Below, one piece after another: positions 12,464 through 23,168 of a stretch of 64,000 nt of DNA; within the stretch, counting starts at the first letter, position 1, and each line of letters starts with the position of its first letter. This stretch comes from Vigna angularis (Eukaryota; Streptophyta; Magnoliopsida; Fabales; Fabaceae). A program made the position numbers and the translations under genes. Under the pieces are notes generated by a model. That model ran no database searches and was not told the DNA's origin. It was given only the letters and a program-made list of their open reading frames with translations. Location: positions 2,252,001-2,316,000 of the forward strand of contig NC_068976.1 in NCBI RefSeq assembly GCF_016808095.1, in the 5' to 3' direction.

Positions 12464-13269
12464 TCATTTTTGCCACTGTCATTGTCATAGAATAACATAC
12501 ATCCATTAACACAACAATCAATCTTCTTGACTTCCAATCCCAACTTTGAAACACATTTTTTGGCTTGGTAATAATTTTTCCACATAAAATTGTTTGGTGG
12601 TGTCAAATCTAACATCAATTTTGTATAGAAGTCCACTGCTTGAATGGGAACGTTCCAATTAGATTTGACAACCATGAGTCTAATGCATACTGACAATTTT
12701 GACTCAGACGAACCTTCAAATACAGGTAGATTTGCCTTTGTCAGTAAATTGTAAAACCTCTGAGTGCTTTCATTTGGAGACTCTTCATCATGACTATCGT
12801 TTGCTTCTTGTTCAGCATGGCAATGAAGAACATTGTCGACCATCTCTTGCATATAGGCAAATTGATCTATCTTAGATGTATGTACAATAGTATTCGAACC
12901 TGATGTAAGCCGATTTTCAGCTGCAGTGGAGGTCGAAGGAATTTCTTCACCATGAAATGTCCAAACCGTGTAGTTAGGCATGAACCCTTTTTCATATAGG
13001 TGAAGTTTGACGACTTCATCTTTCAAAATCCTTGTACATTCGCACTTGATGCATGGACATCGAATCCCTCCATCAAGAGCATAATATTGATATCGTCGGG
13101 CCGTCTCCACAAACTCTTCAACTGCGATGACAAAAGATTCCTTTAAACCTCTCCTTCCACTATAACAACTGTCGTACATCCATTCACGATGGTTGGGAAA
13201 ATGGGCCATGTTCTGTGACAAGCCAAATAAATAAAAACTTAGCCAAAACAGCAACACTTCATGTGACAA
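12439..13269 (-). pseudogene. CACTA transposase, N-terminal part only
   Basis: The first recognisable part, from about residue 20 of the open frame, is a transposase-associated domain with WMYDSCYSGRRGLKESF and the Cys pairs of CPCIKCECTRIL. It is followed by LPVFEGSSESKLSVCIRLM and DCCVNGCMLFYDND, the beginning of the Transposase_21 domain. The frame then stops matching at DSGKNDAM and runs directly into the second exon of the accessory protein gene. In the related element at 54596-58285 some 600 further residues with the catalytic domain lie here. The junction is therefore an internal deletion that removed the transposase core. The likely start is MAHFPNHREWMYDS at about 13209, as in the related copy. 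Confidence 0.85.
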
Positions 13270-15080
13270 AAGTAATAAACCTATTAGTACTCAAGTCGAA
13301 CATGGAAGGCAATTTGAACACTATTGTCATAGGCATTCAATAAGGGCATGCAAAGAGAAGTCCTCAATATTGAAATGCCTTTGACATCCTAAGTGGTTGT
13401 GTATTAAATTTGGGGAAGTCAATTTTCTGACATTACTAAAGTTCTCTTTTATAGAGTACTTCCACATATTTTGTACAATGTAAGTGTTTAAGGTACTTTT
13501 ATCCTTCTCATTCCATTGAGAATGTGTGTAGTACCATAGGACTTTAAATGACTACTTAACTTAATCAAGTTGTAGCCTAATAAATGAACATACAATATAC
13601 ATGAACATACAATATATACATCAACATACAACATATACATGAACATTCAGTCATGGTCTAAATGGAGGTTTGATAACAAATTTCTGCAAGCAAATAAAAT
13701 TCTCACCTACTTTACTCTATTTATAGGTGTTCAATAGTCAAATTTTGTTTTTCTTTGTAATTTTCAATTGAGACTTCATTTTTATCTTTCATTTATCTTT
13801 TAAAAGTGGTGTAGATAGTTAGTTTACTATTTTGGTGAGTACTTTAATAGACTTTGCATTCTTTGCACTTTTAGTGTATTTTAGGTACTACTTTAAAGTT
13901 TCTAAGTTGTCAAATTTTGAGTTTTAGGTATTTTATGTAGTGTGAGTTCTTAATTAGCTAGGTTCTACCATTCTTAACTTGTTAGGATAGTTTATTTGTA
14001 GTAGATTTTCCTAGTTTAGTGCAGTTTGCAAAATTAGTACAATTTTTTTGAGGTTTGAGTAGTGAGTTTTACCTATTTCATCTACTTATTTAGGTGTCAA
14101 GTACGCAAACTTAAAGGTATAGCTACTTCATCTATTTTGACATGTTTCTTAGCTTCCTTTAACAACTTTAAACTTGTTAAGCTGTGTAGAATAGACACTC
14201 TTAGGTTACTTTAGGTCAATTCCCATTTTCTCACCTATTTAGTACACATTTTGTAGGTCTAAGTAGCCAAATTTTGAGATTTTGGTACTTGATCCGATTT
14301 GACATCTTTCTTAACTTTATTTAAGTAATTTAAACTTGCTAGGATAAGAACATTACACATTCTTAGGTTAGTTTAGGTTAATTTCGAAATTGTCACCTAT
14401 TTAGTACACTTTTTAGGTTCTAGGGTGTCATATTTTGAGTTCTAGGTTGCCTTTGTAGTGTGAGTTTGTAGTTAGCCTTCTTTTACCATTCTAAACTTCG
14501 TAGGACAATTTCTTTGTAGTTTCTTAGGCTAGTTCAGTGTAGTTAGAAAAATTTAACCATTCTAGTGCATTCTAATTTAGTGCAGTTTGGACCATGCTGT
14601 TTGAGTTGTGTGTGAGTCCAATTTCAGTTTAACTCCACCTTCCTACTGTTTTCCATCTTGGTCTTCTGTAGTTACATATTCTAGAGTCACTTTTAACATT
14701 GCCTAGTCCATTGAATTTTATAAACTCAGTTTTGGTGGTGTGATGGAGTGATTTTTCTGCATTTTTGGCCATAACAAAGTCAGATTTCGAAGTCTAGCAT
14801 TGCTATGTTGTGTGACAGTTTGAGCAAGTCTAAAATGATGTTTAAAAGTTGCTAGCAGAGTTCAATTACTGATATAATGGTCTAAGTGCATAATAGTATA
14901 CTAAACCATCAATTTTTAGTCAAAATTGTGAAGTGGCAAGGTGTTTTTGAGTAACAGTTTGGATTTGAGCCAATTCAAAGTTTGAACAAGTTTAAAAACA
15001 CTATATCAAGTTGTTGGAGTGATTAGTTTAAGAGATGATTCTGCATATAGGCATAAAAATGACCATTTGAATAGTGCAAG
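13270..15080. other. Long AT-rich 5' region of the CACTA element, no gene seen
   Basis: No protein-like frame. The stretch 14750-14990 is clearly related to 59120-59350 in the second CACTA element (ggccataacaaagtc, a long aagtttaaaatg-type segment, ctaagtgca), with both lying at a similar position upstream of the transposase start. It is probably leader or first-intron sequence of the transposase transcript. Confidence 0.6.
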
Positions 15081-15388
15081 TGTTAGAAGATGGAGGGTAT
15101 ACGAGAGAACGAATAAGACTGTGAATGCCTAACTACCTTAGCAGTTAGGAAGGGCGGGAATTCAATTGTATAAATAGCTATTGAATAGTTTTGTAGAGTT
15201 AGTTGGTTGTTTGTAGATTTCTAACAAGAAACCATTATTCCTGTGGGGGAGGTTAAGCGCTCAGTTGCTCATTGTACATTGTATTCTTGTTGTTCATAAT
15301 ACATACAAGAGTTATACAGTCTTTCTGCTGTGATATTCTGAGTTTGATAGAGTGGGTTTCTTTAGCTTTCTTGATCAGAAACCTAACA
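15081..15388. mobile_element. 308-bp solo LTR, TSD GCAAG
   Basis: The segment runs from TGTTAGAAGATGG to AAACCTAACA and is flanked by perfect 5-bp repeats GCAAG (15076-15080 and 15389-15393). A TATA-like tgtataaatagc lies near 15169. No internal region or second LTR is present, so this is the product of LTR-LTR recombination. The element family is not identified. Confidence 0.88.
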
Positions 15389-15448
15389 GCAAGCAACTTT
15401 AAAATGGCAACTCAACAATGCTTTTTGCACTTTAGTGATTAATACAGG

Positions 15449-16021
15449 TTGCTACTACTTGGAACATGTTTAATATCATTAAACAAACTTGCATATTGCT
15501 TAAGAAACATAAAATTTTATAGAACAGCTCATGTATTTGCACTGGCAAGGGATAAAGGATCAGGTACTATGGAATCACCACTTCGTATCATTTATAAATT
15601 GGCAGGTGTAGATGAAAAGAACTTACAGAAAGGAATTGATAAGGTGTTGAGAATTCTGGTGGCTGCTGGAGCTAAAGAAATTGGAACACATCATAATAAG
15701 GGAAGGACCTTAAATGTAAAGCAAGTGAGCTATCATGAGTTTGAGAAGTTCGTTAAGGAAGAAAGTTCAAGGCCACTAGCAGATCTTTCAACACCATTGT
15801 GTTCAGCACATCAAATGGGGAGTTGCAGGATGGGTTCTAATCTAAAGCAATCAGTGGTGAATGAGACAAGAGAAACATGGGAAATGGAAGGCCTTTATGT
15901 GGCTGATACAAGTGTCTTTCCCACAGTTTTGGGAATGAATCCAATGGTCACTGTTCAAGCTATTGCTTACTGCGTAGCACAATCTGTCCTAGAAGTTCTC
16001 AGAAGGAAAAGAAGTAAATGA
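15449..16021 (+). pseudogene. Long-chain alcohol oxidase (FAO-type GMC oxidoreductase), C-terminal fragment
   Basis: From about 15520 the plus-strand frame matches the C-terminal domain of plant long-chain fatty alcohol oxidases, flavoenzymes of the GMC family that oxidise long-chain alcohols to aldehydes. Visible motifs are TAHVFALARDKGSG, ILVAAGAKEIGTHH, FVKEESSRPLADLSTP, the conserved HQMGSCRMG and the C-terminal LYVADTSVFPTVLGMNPMVT. About 165 residues remain of a protein that is usually about 740 long; the FAD-binding N-terminus is absent. The segment 15449-15519 has no family similarity. It lies inside the CACTA element on the strand opposite to the transposase, so I infer a captured fragment. 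The frame is open to its natural-looking stop. Confidence 0.85.
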
Positions 16022-16748
16022 GGGGAAAAAACGTGTGTTGTTTCTGTAGCTCCAATGCTACTGAATTCTCACAAAAAACCTTGTTCAAATAATTTGGTGA
16101 GAAATGCCATGGTTGAAATTCTAAGAACTTCATGGTAAATTTTAAATTTTGTGCATACATTTTATTATAATCTTAACTGTTGATTTTAAATCAACAGTAA
16201 TTACTGTATTTTACCCTGAAAAGTGTTCCCTCACTTTAGAGGAATCACATCCTTTTACAAGTGCAGTTCTATAAATCAGTAACAACTCTCCAGTTCCAGA
16301 AGATCTTCATGTTCTCACATAACTATATATATTTGGACTGCTGCATATCAGATAGAAGTGTAACATACACAAAAGGGGTATCAAGAATTTTCTACAAACT
16401 AATAACAAACAACTCGTTCCATCATTCATTTAAAGCAAAGCTTATTGCTTTTACGAAAGACATAAACAGAGAAAGCAAATCCCTCCCAAAAGGCCAACTT
16501 TAATCTGCATGATATTTACGAACTCTCCAAGCAATATACTATATATGAGAAAGTGACAGTATACCATTATCACAGAAATTGAATCTTTGCCATCACAACT
16601 TGAAAATAAAATTTAGGTTATGAGGGACTACTCTTAATTTACAGACACTGGCAGGAAGCTAGGAGCTGTCATCCTCAACATATATATAATCACTTTTCCA
16701 AAACAAAATCAACTAATCAAGGAGCTAAGGTGAAGATAGTTTGTCATT
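16022..16748. other. Region without a recognisable gene
   Basis: AT-rich sequence following the alcohol oxidase fragment, possibly its captured 3' untranslated part. A plus-strand frame at 16261-16503 shows no known domain. Confidence 0.5.
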
Positions 16749-17075
16749 TTGGGCAGGCCACACAATCAACTAATCAAGGAGCTTATGATTGAAAGAAAAT
16801 CAGTACCTTCAGTTAAACTGGAACTTGATATGTTAAGCAAAAAGATTGAGGTGAAAGAAGTTGAGAATGTTTATCTAAATGAGTCTATTGAGAGGATGGA
16901 TAAAGAGCTGCAACAGATAAAAGGTGCAAATTGTCGTTTAAGTCATCAAGTTAAAAATTCAGAGAATCTTCTCGATAAGGACTTAGAGCTTCTAGAAATG
17001 ATAAAAAGGTTGAGGGCTGTAGAGACATTAAATGAAGAGTTTTGCAGATATATTGAGAAGCTGAACATGGATTAA
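16749..17075 (+). CDS. Short coiled-coil frame, possible captured gene fragment
   Basis: A 108-residue plus-strand frame with strong heptad character through most of its length: hydrophobic residues alternate with Glu/Lys in LELDMLSKKIEVKEVENVY, IERMDKELQQIKGANCRL and LLDKDLELLEMIKRLRA. It reads like a segment of a longer coiled-coil protein rather than a free-standing gene. I cannot name the family. It lies inside the CACTA element on the same strand as the alcohol oxidase piece and may have been captured. It could also be a chance frame. Confidence 0.35.
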   Translation: MGRPHNQLIKELMIERKSVPSVKLELDMLSKKIEVKEVENVYLNESIERMDKELQQIKGANCRLSHQVKNSENLLDKDLELLEMIKRLRAVETLNEEFCRYIEKLNMD

Positions 17076-18161
17076 GAAAAATCAAGATTAGTTGGACATT
17101 ATACATTTGCTTTGTCTAAGAATAATAGGTATATTACCTTCTTACATCATGAATTGGTGTAATGAAATTGGCTATGCTTAAATGTTAAAAGGTTGGGTTG
17201 TTGTTATACCTTGTTTACATTCACGTGTTGCCTTCACTATGTCTACAGGAATGTTTGAACCAGTTTTGGAAGGTTTAAGTCTTTTAGAAGAGGTTATAGG
17301 GTCCAGTTTGACTTTTTATGCAGATTTTGTGCAATCAAATTCAAGTTTTGGCATTTTTAGCTCATATCACCAAGGCTAGACATTGTATCATTTCGTTATA
17401 GGTTAATATCTTGCTACACAACCACCTAAACATGGATTGAAAATGAAAATTGAAAGCTGGAACAGATTCACACAATTGACAACAGAAGCAAAAACACCAA
17501 TCATAACAAATAATTAAAATTCAACCTGAATAGTCAAGCATGATCAAGTTCAACAATGCAGAGCTGGAATGGTAGGAAATTCACTATGGATGACATGAAT
17601 TAAAAGAAAACTCACAGGTTGTAGATTTTTGTACTGAAGTTAGCACTTGCAATTGGCTGAAAGTTCCCTATTCAACCCAGATTCTGTTTCAGCTCCTCTT
17701 GCTAAAGATGCTACCTCAAATGAATAAGGTCTCTAAGTTGGAAACTGCACCACAACACTTAAGATCAACACAAACCAACAATATAAACATCAATCCAAAT
17801 CTTAACACTAAACCAATAAACAGTCAGGGCAATAAAAAATGTAACAATGTAATAACTTTAAGAAGTATTGAGAAGGATCAAACTAATTTCTATCAGATGT
17901 CTACTTCCCCTACTCTTTTATCAATAAAAAACCACCTCTTTAATGTTTTCTTGTCACTGCTCTTGGGGTAACAGTCCATCAACTGCTGAGCTTCTGAAAA
18001 TAATGATCATATATTTGATTTACCTTGAAGTACTTGAAAATCTGGTGATAAGAATAATTTAAACAAATGGAAATCTGGAGTTTGAGTCCACTTGTTCATC
18101 TTCTTATCAAATTGGAAGGTAACAAAAGAGTTGCAAGCATGTATTGGAAAGCATGCTTTTT

Positions 18162-18224
<63 letters not shown>

Positions 18225-20005
18225 CTAAATAATTAGCGGCATCCAATAGAAATGGAAAATTTTTTAGGTTTGATGGATGTTAGAGAAAATATGCACAGCA
18301 AAATGCTATGATCAATATTCAATCAATAAAATACCAAAGATGCTTGAGATGTATACAAGTTTTACTATAGAACACATGAAGCAAGCAAATGCAAGAATGG
18401 GGAGCAGGAAGCAAAAAAGTGAAGACAAACAGCTTTAGGAATCGGTGTTATCAAAAGCATAATTATATAAGACATTTAATAACCATTTTAAAAATTAAAA
18501 GAAAGGAAGTATTATTGATTGTTCCTATCATTTATTAATTCAATAGAAGGATTTTTCTTATCAATTATTGTTCCAAAAATGTAATTCACTAAAATCCAAA
18601 TAAAGACATTAAAGGGTCCATCCTACATGTAGTGAGCTACATACATACACAAAGCACAAGTTGGCCTTAATTGACAGCTAAACATTATTGAGGTTACCTT
18701 GAACTATGGTTGAGTAATATGTAGGTGCTAGGATCATGCACATTTAAGTAACTTGTAAAAGACAAGTTTGAAAGAGTAAAGGCATCAATGAAAATTGTAT
18801 GCACTTGCACTCTTTCTTACTTTTGTACTTAGAATATAAAAAACGAAATAATTTAGCCAAAGGGAAAAGGAAAAAATTAACAATTCTTTGACTTTATTCC
18901 CGATTGTTAGTTATAATATGTGAGGTAAAATTAAGTTCATAAAGTATCAAAGTTGATGATGGAAAGATAAACCAAACTATATAATATGTGAGGTAAAATC
19001 CAAATATCAACTGTAGCTTGTAAAATAGTCTAGTTTCTACTGTACAAGCACATGGATTTTGGCTACTCAGGTTGTTTTACATGTTGTTTTTATTTTTGGT
19101 AGCTGAGTGTGAAACCCTCTGTCTCACATTTAACTTCTTGCCTTAGACAAAGTGAAAATGAAGAAGGGCAAGAAAATGGTAATTAAAAAAGATCACAGAT
19201 GACACTATTTTAGTTTGTAGCTATGGATCACAGGGGAAACTTAAATGAAGTGGTAAATGACCAACTAAGGCTTGCACTGTGAAATAGAATATGTTGAACT
19301 GAAGTTCTATCATACAATACAAATAATCTATATGCCCTTTGTCCAAGTCAAAAATCTTCACCAATTACAAAGCCTAAGAAACTACCAAATGTTTGGATAT
19401 AGAACCAGAAATGATAAGAATCAAATATGTGGAACTAATAACTTTGACCTGGTCAGATCTAAAACTAAACCAGTTCAAAGAGCCACACACGTTGCACATA
19501 TAAAAGCACAAACCAGCTAAGGCAAAAAACATAGCAATCAAACTTCAGTTCCTTCTAACACTCACCCTTTAGTACAAGCTTAACCAAAGTATCAAACCAA
19601 GGAAGCATAGTAGTTATTGCTATCAAAGAATCACCCTTTAATCCTAATCAATTCAGGAAACATAAAAAGACTAAAAGGGGTATATGGCAAGTAAGAGAAA
19701 GGTTGGTGAAGTTGTGTGAAGGTTGACTACATTACTAGCACTTTTGAATCATGTTTGACTGAAGATACAAAAGTGGATGTGCAATACAAAACCATATGCA
19801 ACCACACAGTAAAGAAAATACTAATTTCCTACATAATGTAAAGTTGTACTACCCCACTCAGTGGACACGGAAGAAAACAATACCATATGCAACCACATAA
19901 CTTGGGCCTACAGGCAGCTAGTTCAGAAATAAATTCAATCAATTTACGAAACCTAGATAAAACACAATAGCAAACGAAATGTAGGGATATACAAATGAAC
20001 CTCCT
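17076..20005. other. CACTA interior without a recognisable gene
   Basis: About 2.9 kb of AT-rich sequence. Short plus-strand frames (for example 17182-17379, 17699-17971, 19272-19520) show no domain or repeat that I recognise. A TA microsatellite lies at 18165-18222. Confidence 0.5.
18165..18222. repeat. (AT)n microsatellite
   Basis: An uninterrupted alternating A/T run of about 57 bp inside the CACTA element. Confidence 0.95.
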
Positions 20006-20059
20006 CAGCTCTAATCGTTGTGGAAATCCCTCATTGCACTGCTTCAGCTCACAAACTCG

Positions 20060-20390
20060 TGTCCTTACGTAGTCAATTGGGCAAGCTCAACCACCTAACG
20101 ACCACCACCACCGAAACAAGAACCTTTTCTTTCGCCAGGAAGAACCAATATTGCAGCAACACTTCAAATACACACGAGACGAAGGAGGGAGGATTCGCAA
20201 TAGAGAGGGCGGCGAGAATACCTATTCTCTGGTCGACCAAATCGGGCGTGCTCAACCCCCTGCCAACTACCACCGAAAGAAGAACTTGAACATTCACCAC
20301 AAAGAACCAATGATGCACTAATGGCTTCAAATACCCACGAGACCAAGGACGGGAGGAATCACAACAGAGATGACGGAGCTAGGTTTTCTA
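20060..20390. repeat. Two diverged ~155-bp direct repeats next to the CACTA 5' end
   Basis: Two copies (about 20070-20215 and 20225-20375) share segments such as gctcaacc, accaccaccgaaacaagaac versus accaccgaaagaagaac, aagaaccaat and cttcaaata. They lie just inside the right terminus, upstream of the minus-strand transposase, and are probably promoter or leader sequence. Frames through them are not convincing as protein. Confidence 0.6.
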
Positions 20391-20448
20391 GTCCACCAAA
20401 TCGATCTGAGAGAGGGAATCCCAATTTTTGGGTTTTAATCATCCACGC

Positions 20449-20558
20449 AAATTACCGAAGGCCCAATATCCGTCGGTAATTAAAATCACCATACCATTAC
20501 CGAGGGCTATAAGGCCGTCGAAAAAAGACCGCCAGTAATGCGCGCGTTTCCTGTAGTG
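20449..20558. repeat. Right TIR and subterminal repeats of the CACTA element
   Basis: Copies of attaccgaagg, cgtcggtaat and attaccgagg precede the terminus, which reads CACTACAGGAAACGCGCG on the minus strand. The TSD TCC follows at 20559-20561. Confidence 0.85.
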
Positions 20559-20561
20559 TCC

Positions 20562-21300
20562 TAGTATCCCTAATCAACAAATAACCTTTTGTTACCCTAG
20601 ATATTTTCAATATTCGCACCACTCCTGATACTAGACAACACAGCCTAGATTTCCTTAACTCCACTAAGGTCAACAAGTGTTTTATGTCTCTTCATAATTG
20701 CAATCAACGATTGCTTACAAGCCGTTTAGACTATTAAAAATGAGAGGCCTTATATCTCAATCCAAGAGGGGGTGAATTGGATTTTACCCTTTATGAGTTC
20801 TTGGTTCTTGAAATCAATAATCAAAGAATTATGAATCAACTAAGTAAAGAAGGAATAGAGAAAGATCAAGACACAATAATCTATACTGGTTTCGGCTATC
20901 ACAAGCCTATATCTATTCCTCCATCAACAACCTTAGTTAAAGGGAATCCACTATAATGATTGAGTTTACAAGAATACAATGACAACCCTCAATTAAACTC
21001 CTCACACAACTCAAAACAAAATAGCAAACACAAGAGATGAATACACTCAATCTCTTACAAATCACAACAGCAATCCCAGCTCTCAAACCTGGCTATCCTC
21101 ACACAGGTATTCAATACACATATTGATGATGAACCTAATCTTCAACACACTCTTCAAAGTGCAGATTGAATCAGAACTAAAAACGTCCAATGTTTGGAAG
21201 TAAATCTTGATGTGTAATGACTAATTGAAGCTTAGATTCTCTAAGAACGTTTCTTGAGTTTGTCATGGCTTCCTTGGTTTTCTTGTTCAACATTCTAAAT
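20562..21300. repeat. LTR-like debris: continuation of the ~65-bp series, then a second LTR fragment
   Basis: 20562-20740 continues the repeat series interrupted by the CACTA element (caccactcct, aacaaataacctt). From about 20755 a different LTR-like piece begins with caagagggggtgaattggat, which resembles the start region of the LTR at 60985 (ggggtgaattggtt). No internal coding region is seen. Confidence 0.45.
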
Positions 21301-22063
21301 CTTGTTTTTTTTTACATTCTTCCATATATTTTAGAATATGAATGAGTTCATAAACTTGTGTTTTTTTCAGCTCAACATCAATCACGGGATTGAATAATAA
21401 TGTTTATCAGATAAGTAGAGCTAAGGTATGCTAATTATTATTATGGAAGACATATTGACAAACAGTTTGTGTTCAAGTCATGTGCTTTTATTTTTCTCTC
21501 CTTGTCTCACTACTTGGCTTGGATCTTGTGGGGTAAAGTAAGTAAATTATTTTATAATGTAAAATTCCTCATTCTTGGATAGTAAATAAAACCTTGAATC
21601 TTACTAATGGTATCATTTGGTATGCTTCTTGCTTATCATTTGCATATGTGTTTTTGTTCTGTATAAATTCTTGATCACAGTCACCAAAGAAATTTCAAAA
21701 TTTAACTATACATCAGGGTGAACTCATAATTACTTTTGTAATCACCTAACGGTATGTTTGGGGAATCTGGTGTTGGGGTGTTTAAAGTAAGCTAGTGGAA
21801 GGAACTCAAGAGTATCTTTTGAGGAGACTGGTGGGAAAATTTCATTTAAATTAAATGTGATGCAAATTGTTTTAAACCAGTTTATCTTTAAAGCATTTAA
21901 ACTAGCGTGGCTTATATATATGTAAATTATTTAGCTTAATGCCAATTTGTTTCGAGAAGAAATCTGACGCTCTAGAATTTGAAAAAGAAAAACACTGTAT
22001 TAGACATATTTTCCTTATGTTTTATGTTTCTTAGAAGTTATTCTTGAATTTCTTCAATTCCAG
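21301..22063. other. Intron-like flank, no exon recognised
   Basis: AT-rich sequence with several ttttcag-type acceptors, leading to the aconitase exon at 22064. I see no other exon with family similarity in it. Confidence 0.4.
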
Positions 22064-22225
22064 GTCAATCTTGAATATCTAGGAAGGGTTGATTTCAACA
22101 ATGAGGGCCTCCTCTATCCTGATAGTGTGGTTGAGACTGATTCACATATTACTATGATAGACGGGCTTGGTGTTGCTGGATGGGGAGTTAGAGGTATTGA
22201 ATCCGATGCAGTAATGCTTGGTCAG
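22064..22225 (+). pseudogene. Aconitate hydratase exon fragment
   Basis: A single 162-bp exon-like block bounded by attccag and gtgctt splice signals encodes 54 residues matching plant aconitase, the [4Fe-4S] enzyme that isomerises citrate and isocitrate. It contains [22 protein letters not shown] and [12 protein letters not shown]. Aconitases normally read VVGTDSHTT and GVGGIEAE; here Gly is replaced by Glu before TDSH, Thr by Ile after it, and a Gly by Arg, all at strongly conserved sites. No neighbouring aconitase exon is visible, so this is a relic. It lies 170 bp upstream of VPS35 exon pieces on the same strand. Confidence 0.85.
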
Positions 22226-22394
22226 GTGCTTTATCTTGTCATCTTGATATATAAACATGTAATGTAATGCGCGTAAATCTTAATTCTATTCCAAATCCTA
22301 CTAATTAATGGATTATGATGACACATTGGACTCTTTTTGTATTTGTTTATTTGCTCTATTTTGAAGTGTGCTGATTGCATTTATCTTTCCTCAG

Positions 22395-22420
22395 ACCATC
22401 GAGACCTTGTCAAGTGTCTT
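22395..22420 (+). pseudogene. VPS35 exon, 5' part, split by the chromovirus
   Basis: After a tcctcag acceptor, the 26 bp read TIETLSSV in frame. The exon continues at 28434 beyond the retrotransposon. The last five bases (GTCTT) are the target duplication. Confidence 0.75.
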
Positions 22421-23168
22421 TGTTACGTGCCTGACCACGTAACTAGCCTCTCACGGTGAAACAAACGTACTTAACTGAATAAAACTCTTTATTGCTGTAA
22501 CTTTGGTAATCACAAAACACAACCAATGACTGGGAGCAGGGTCTCCTTCAGTCACACGAGAGCATAACCTCTCTTACAGTACTTCCGATAATCAAAAACA
22601 TACCCTAAGCTCTCGGTGCCTCCTTTATTAATACTAATCATTCCTTCCCGAAAAGGTAGGGAATAATAGTAATTGCCTATTTATTATAATTATCTGGAAA
22701 GAATCATTCTATCCTTATTTACTATATTTATTGTAATACTCTACTGACGTTCCTTGAGTCTCGCCTGTCTTTCCGCTTGCCAGTTCGACGTTCGTTGTCG
22801 TCTCCCTTTGTTCAAGACGCTCGTCCTCATTCAGGACGCTCGTCCTCACTCGGGGCGCTCGTCCTCATTCAGGACGCTCGTCCTTACTAGGACGCTCGTC
22901 CTCGCCCCTCGTTGCCTCCACTTGCTCAGGACGTTCGTCCATGCACTGCTCGTTCATGACGCTCGTCCTTTCTCTTCGTTGCCCCGTTCGCTCCGAACGG
23001 ACGTCCTCGCTCTGCTCGTCCGGGGCGCTCGTCCTCGCTACCTCGCCCGGGGCGCTCGTCCTCACTACTTGTTGCCCCGCTCGCTCGGCCTCCCCTCGCT
23101 GAGGACGTTCGTCCTCTCCCCTCTCCCTCCTATATCTTCTTCTCTCGTACACTCGCCAGGCCCTAACA
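22421..23168 (-). repeat. 3' LTR of the chromovirus (748 bp)
   Basis: It reads TGTTACGTGCCTGACC on the plus strand and ends CCAGGCCCTAACA. It holds repeated gacgctcgtcctc and gacgttcgtcc units, one 18-bp unit more than the other LTR. The last ~100 codons of the pol frame lie in it (stop at 22865). Confidence 0.95.

Larger units (their letters stand above)
10369..20558 (-). mobile_element. Complete CACTA (En/Spm) element, 10.2 kb, internally deleted
   Basis: Termini are CACTACAAAAAAGAAGGGCA on the left and, read from the right on the minus strand, CACTACAGGAAACGCGCGCA. A 3-bp target duplication TCC flanks it (10366-10368 and 20559-20561). Removing the element rejoins the ~65-bp repeat series on both sides, which confirms the boundaries. 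Subterminal regions hold many ttaccgaagg motifs. Transposase genes run on the minus strand (11151-13269) but the central catalytic part is missing. The right half carries a plus-strand fatty-alcohol-oxidase fragment, a solo LTR and a coiled-coil frame. It would need transposase in trans. Confidence 0.92.
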
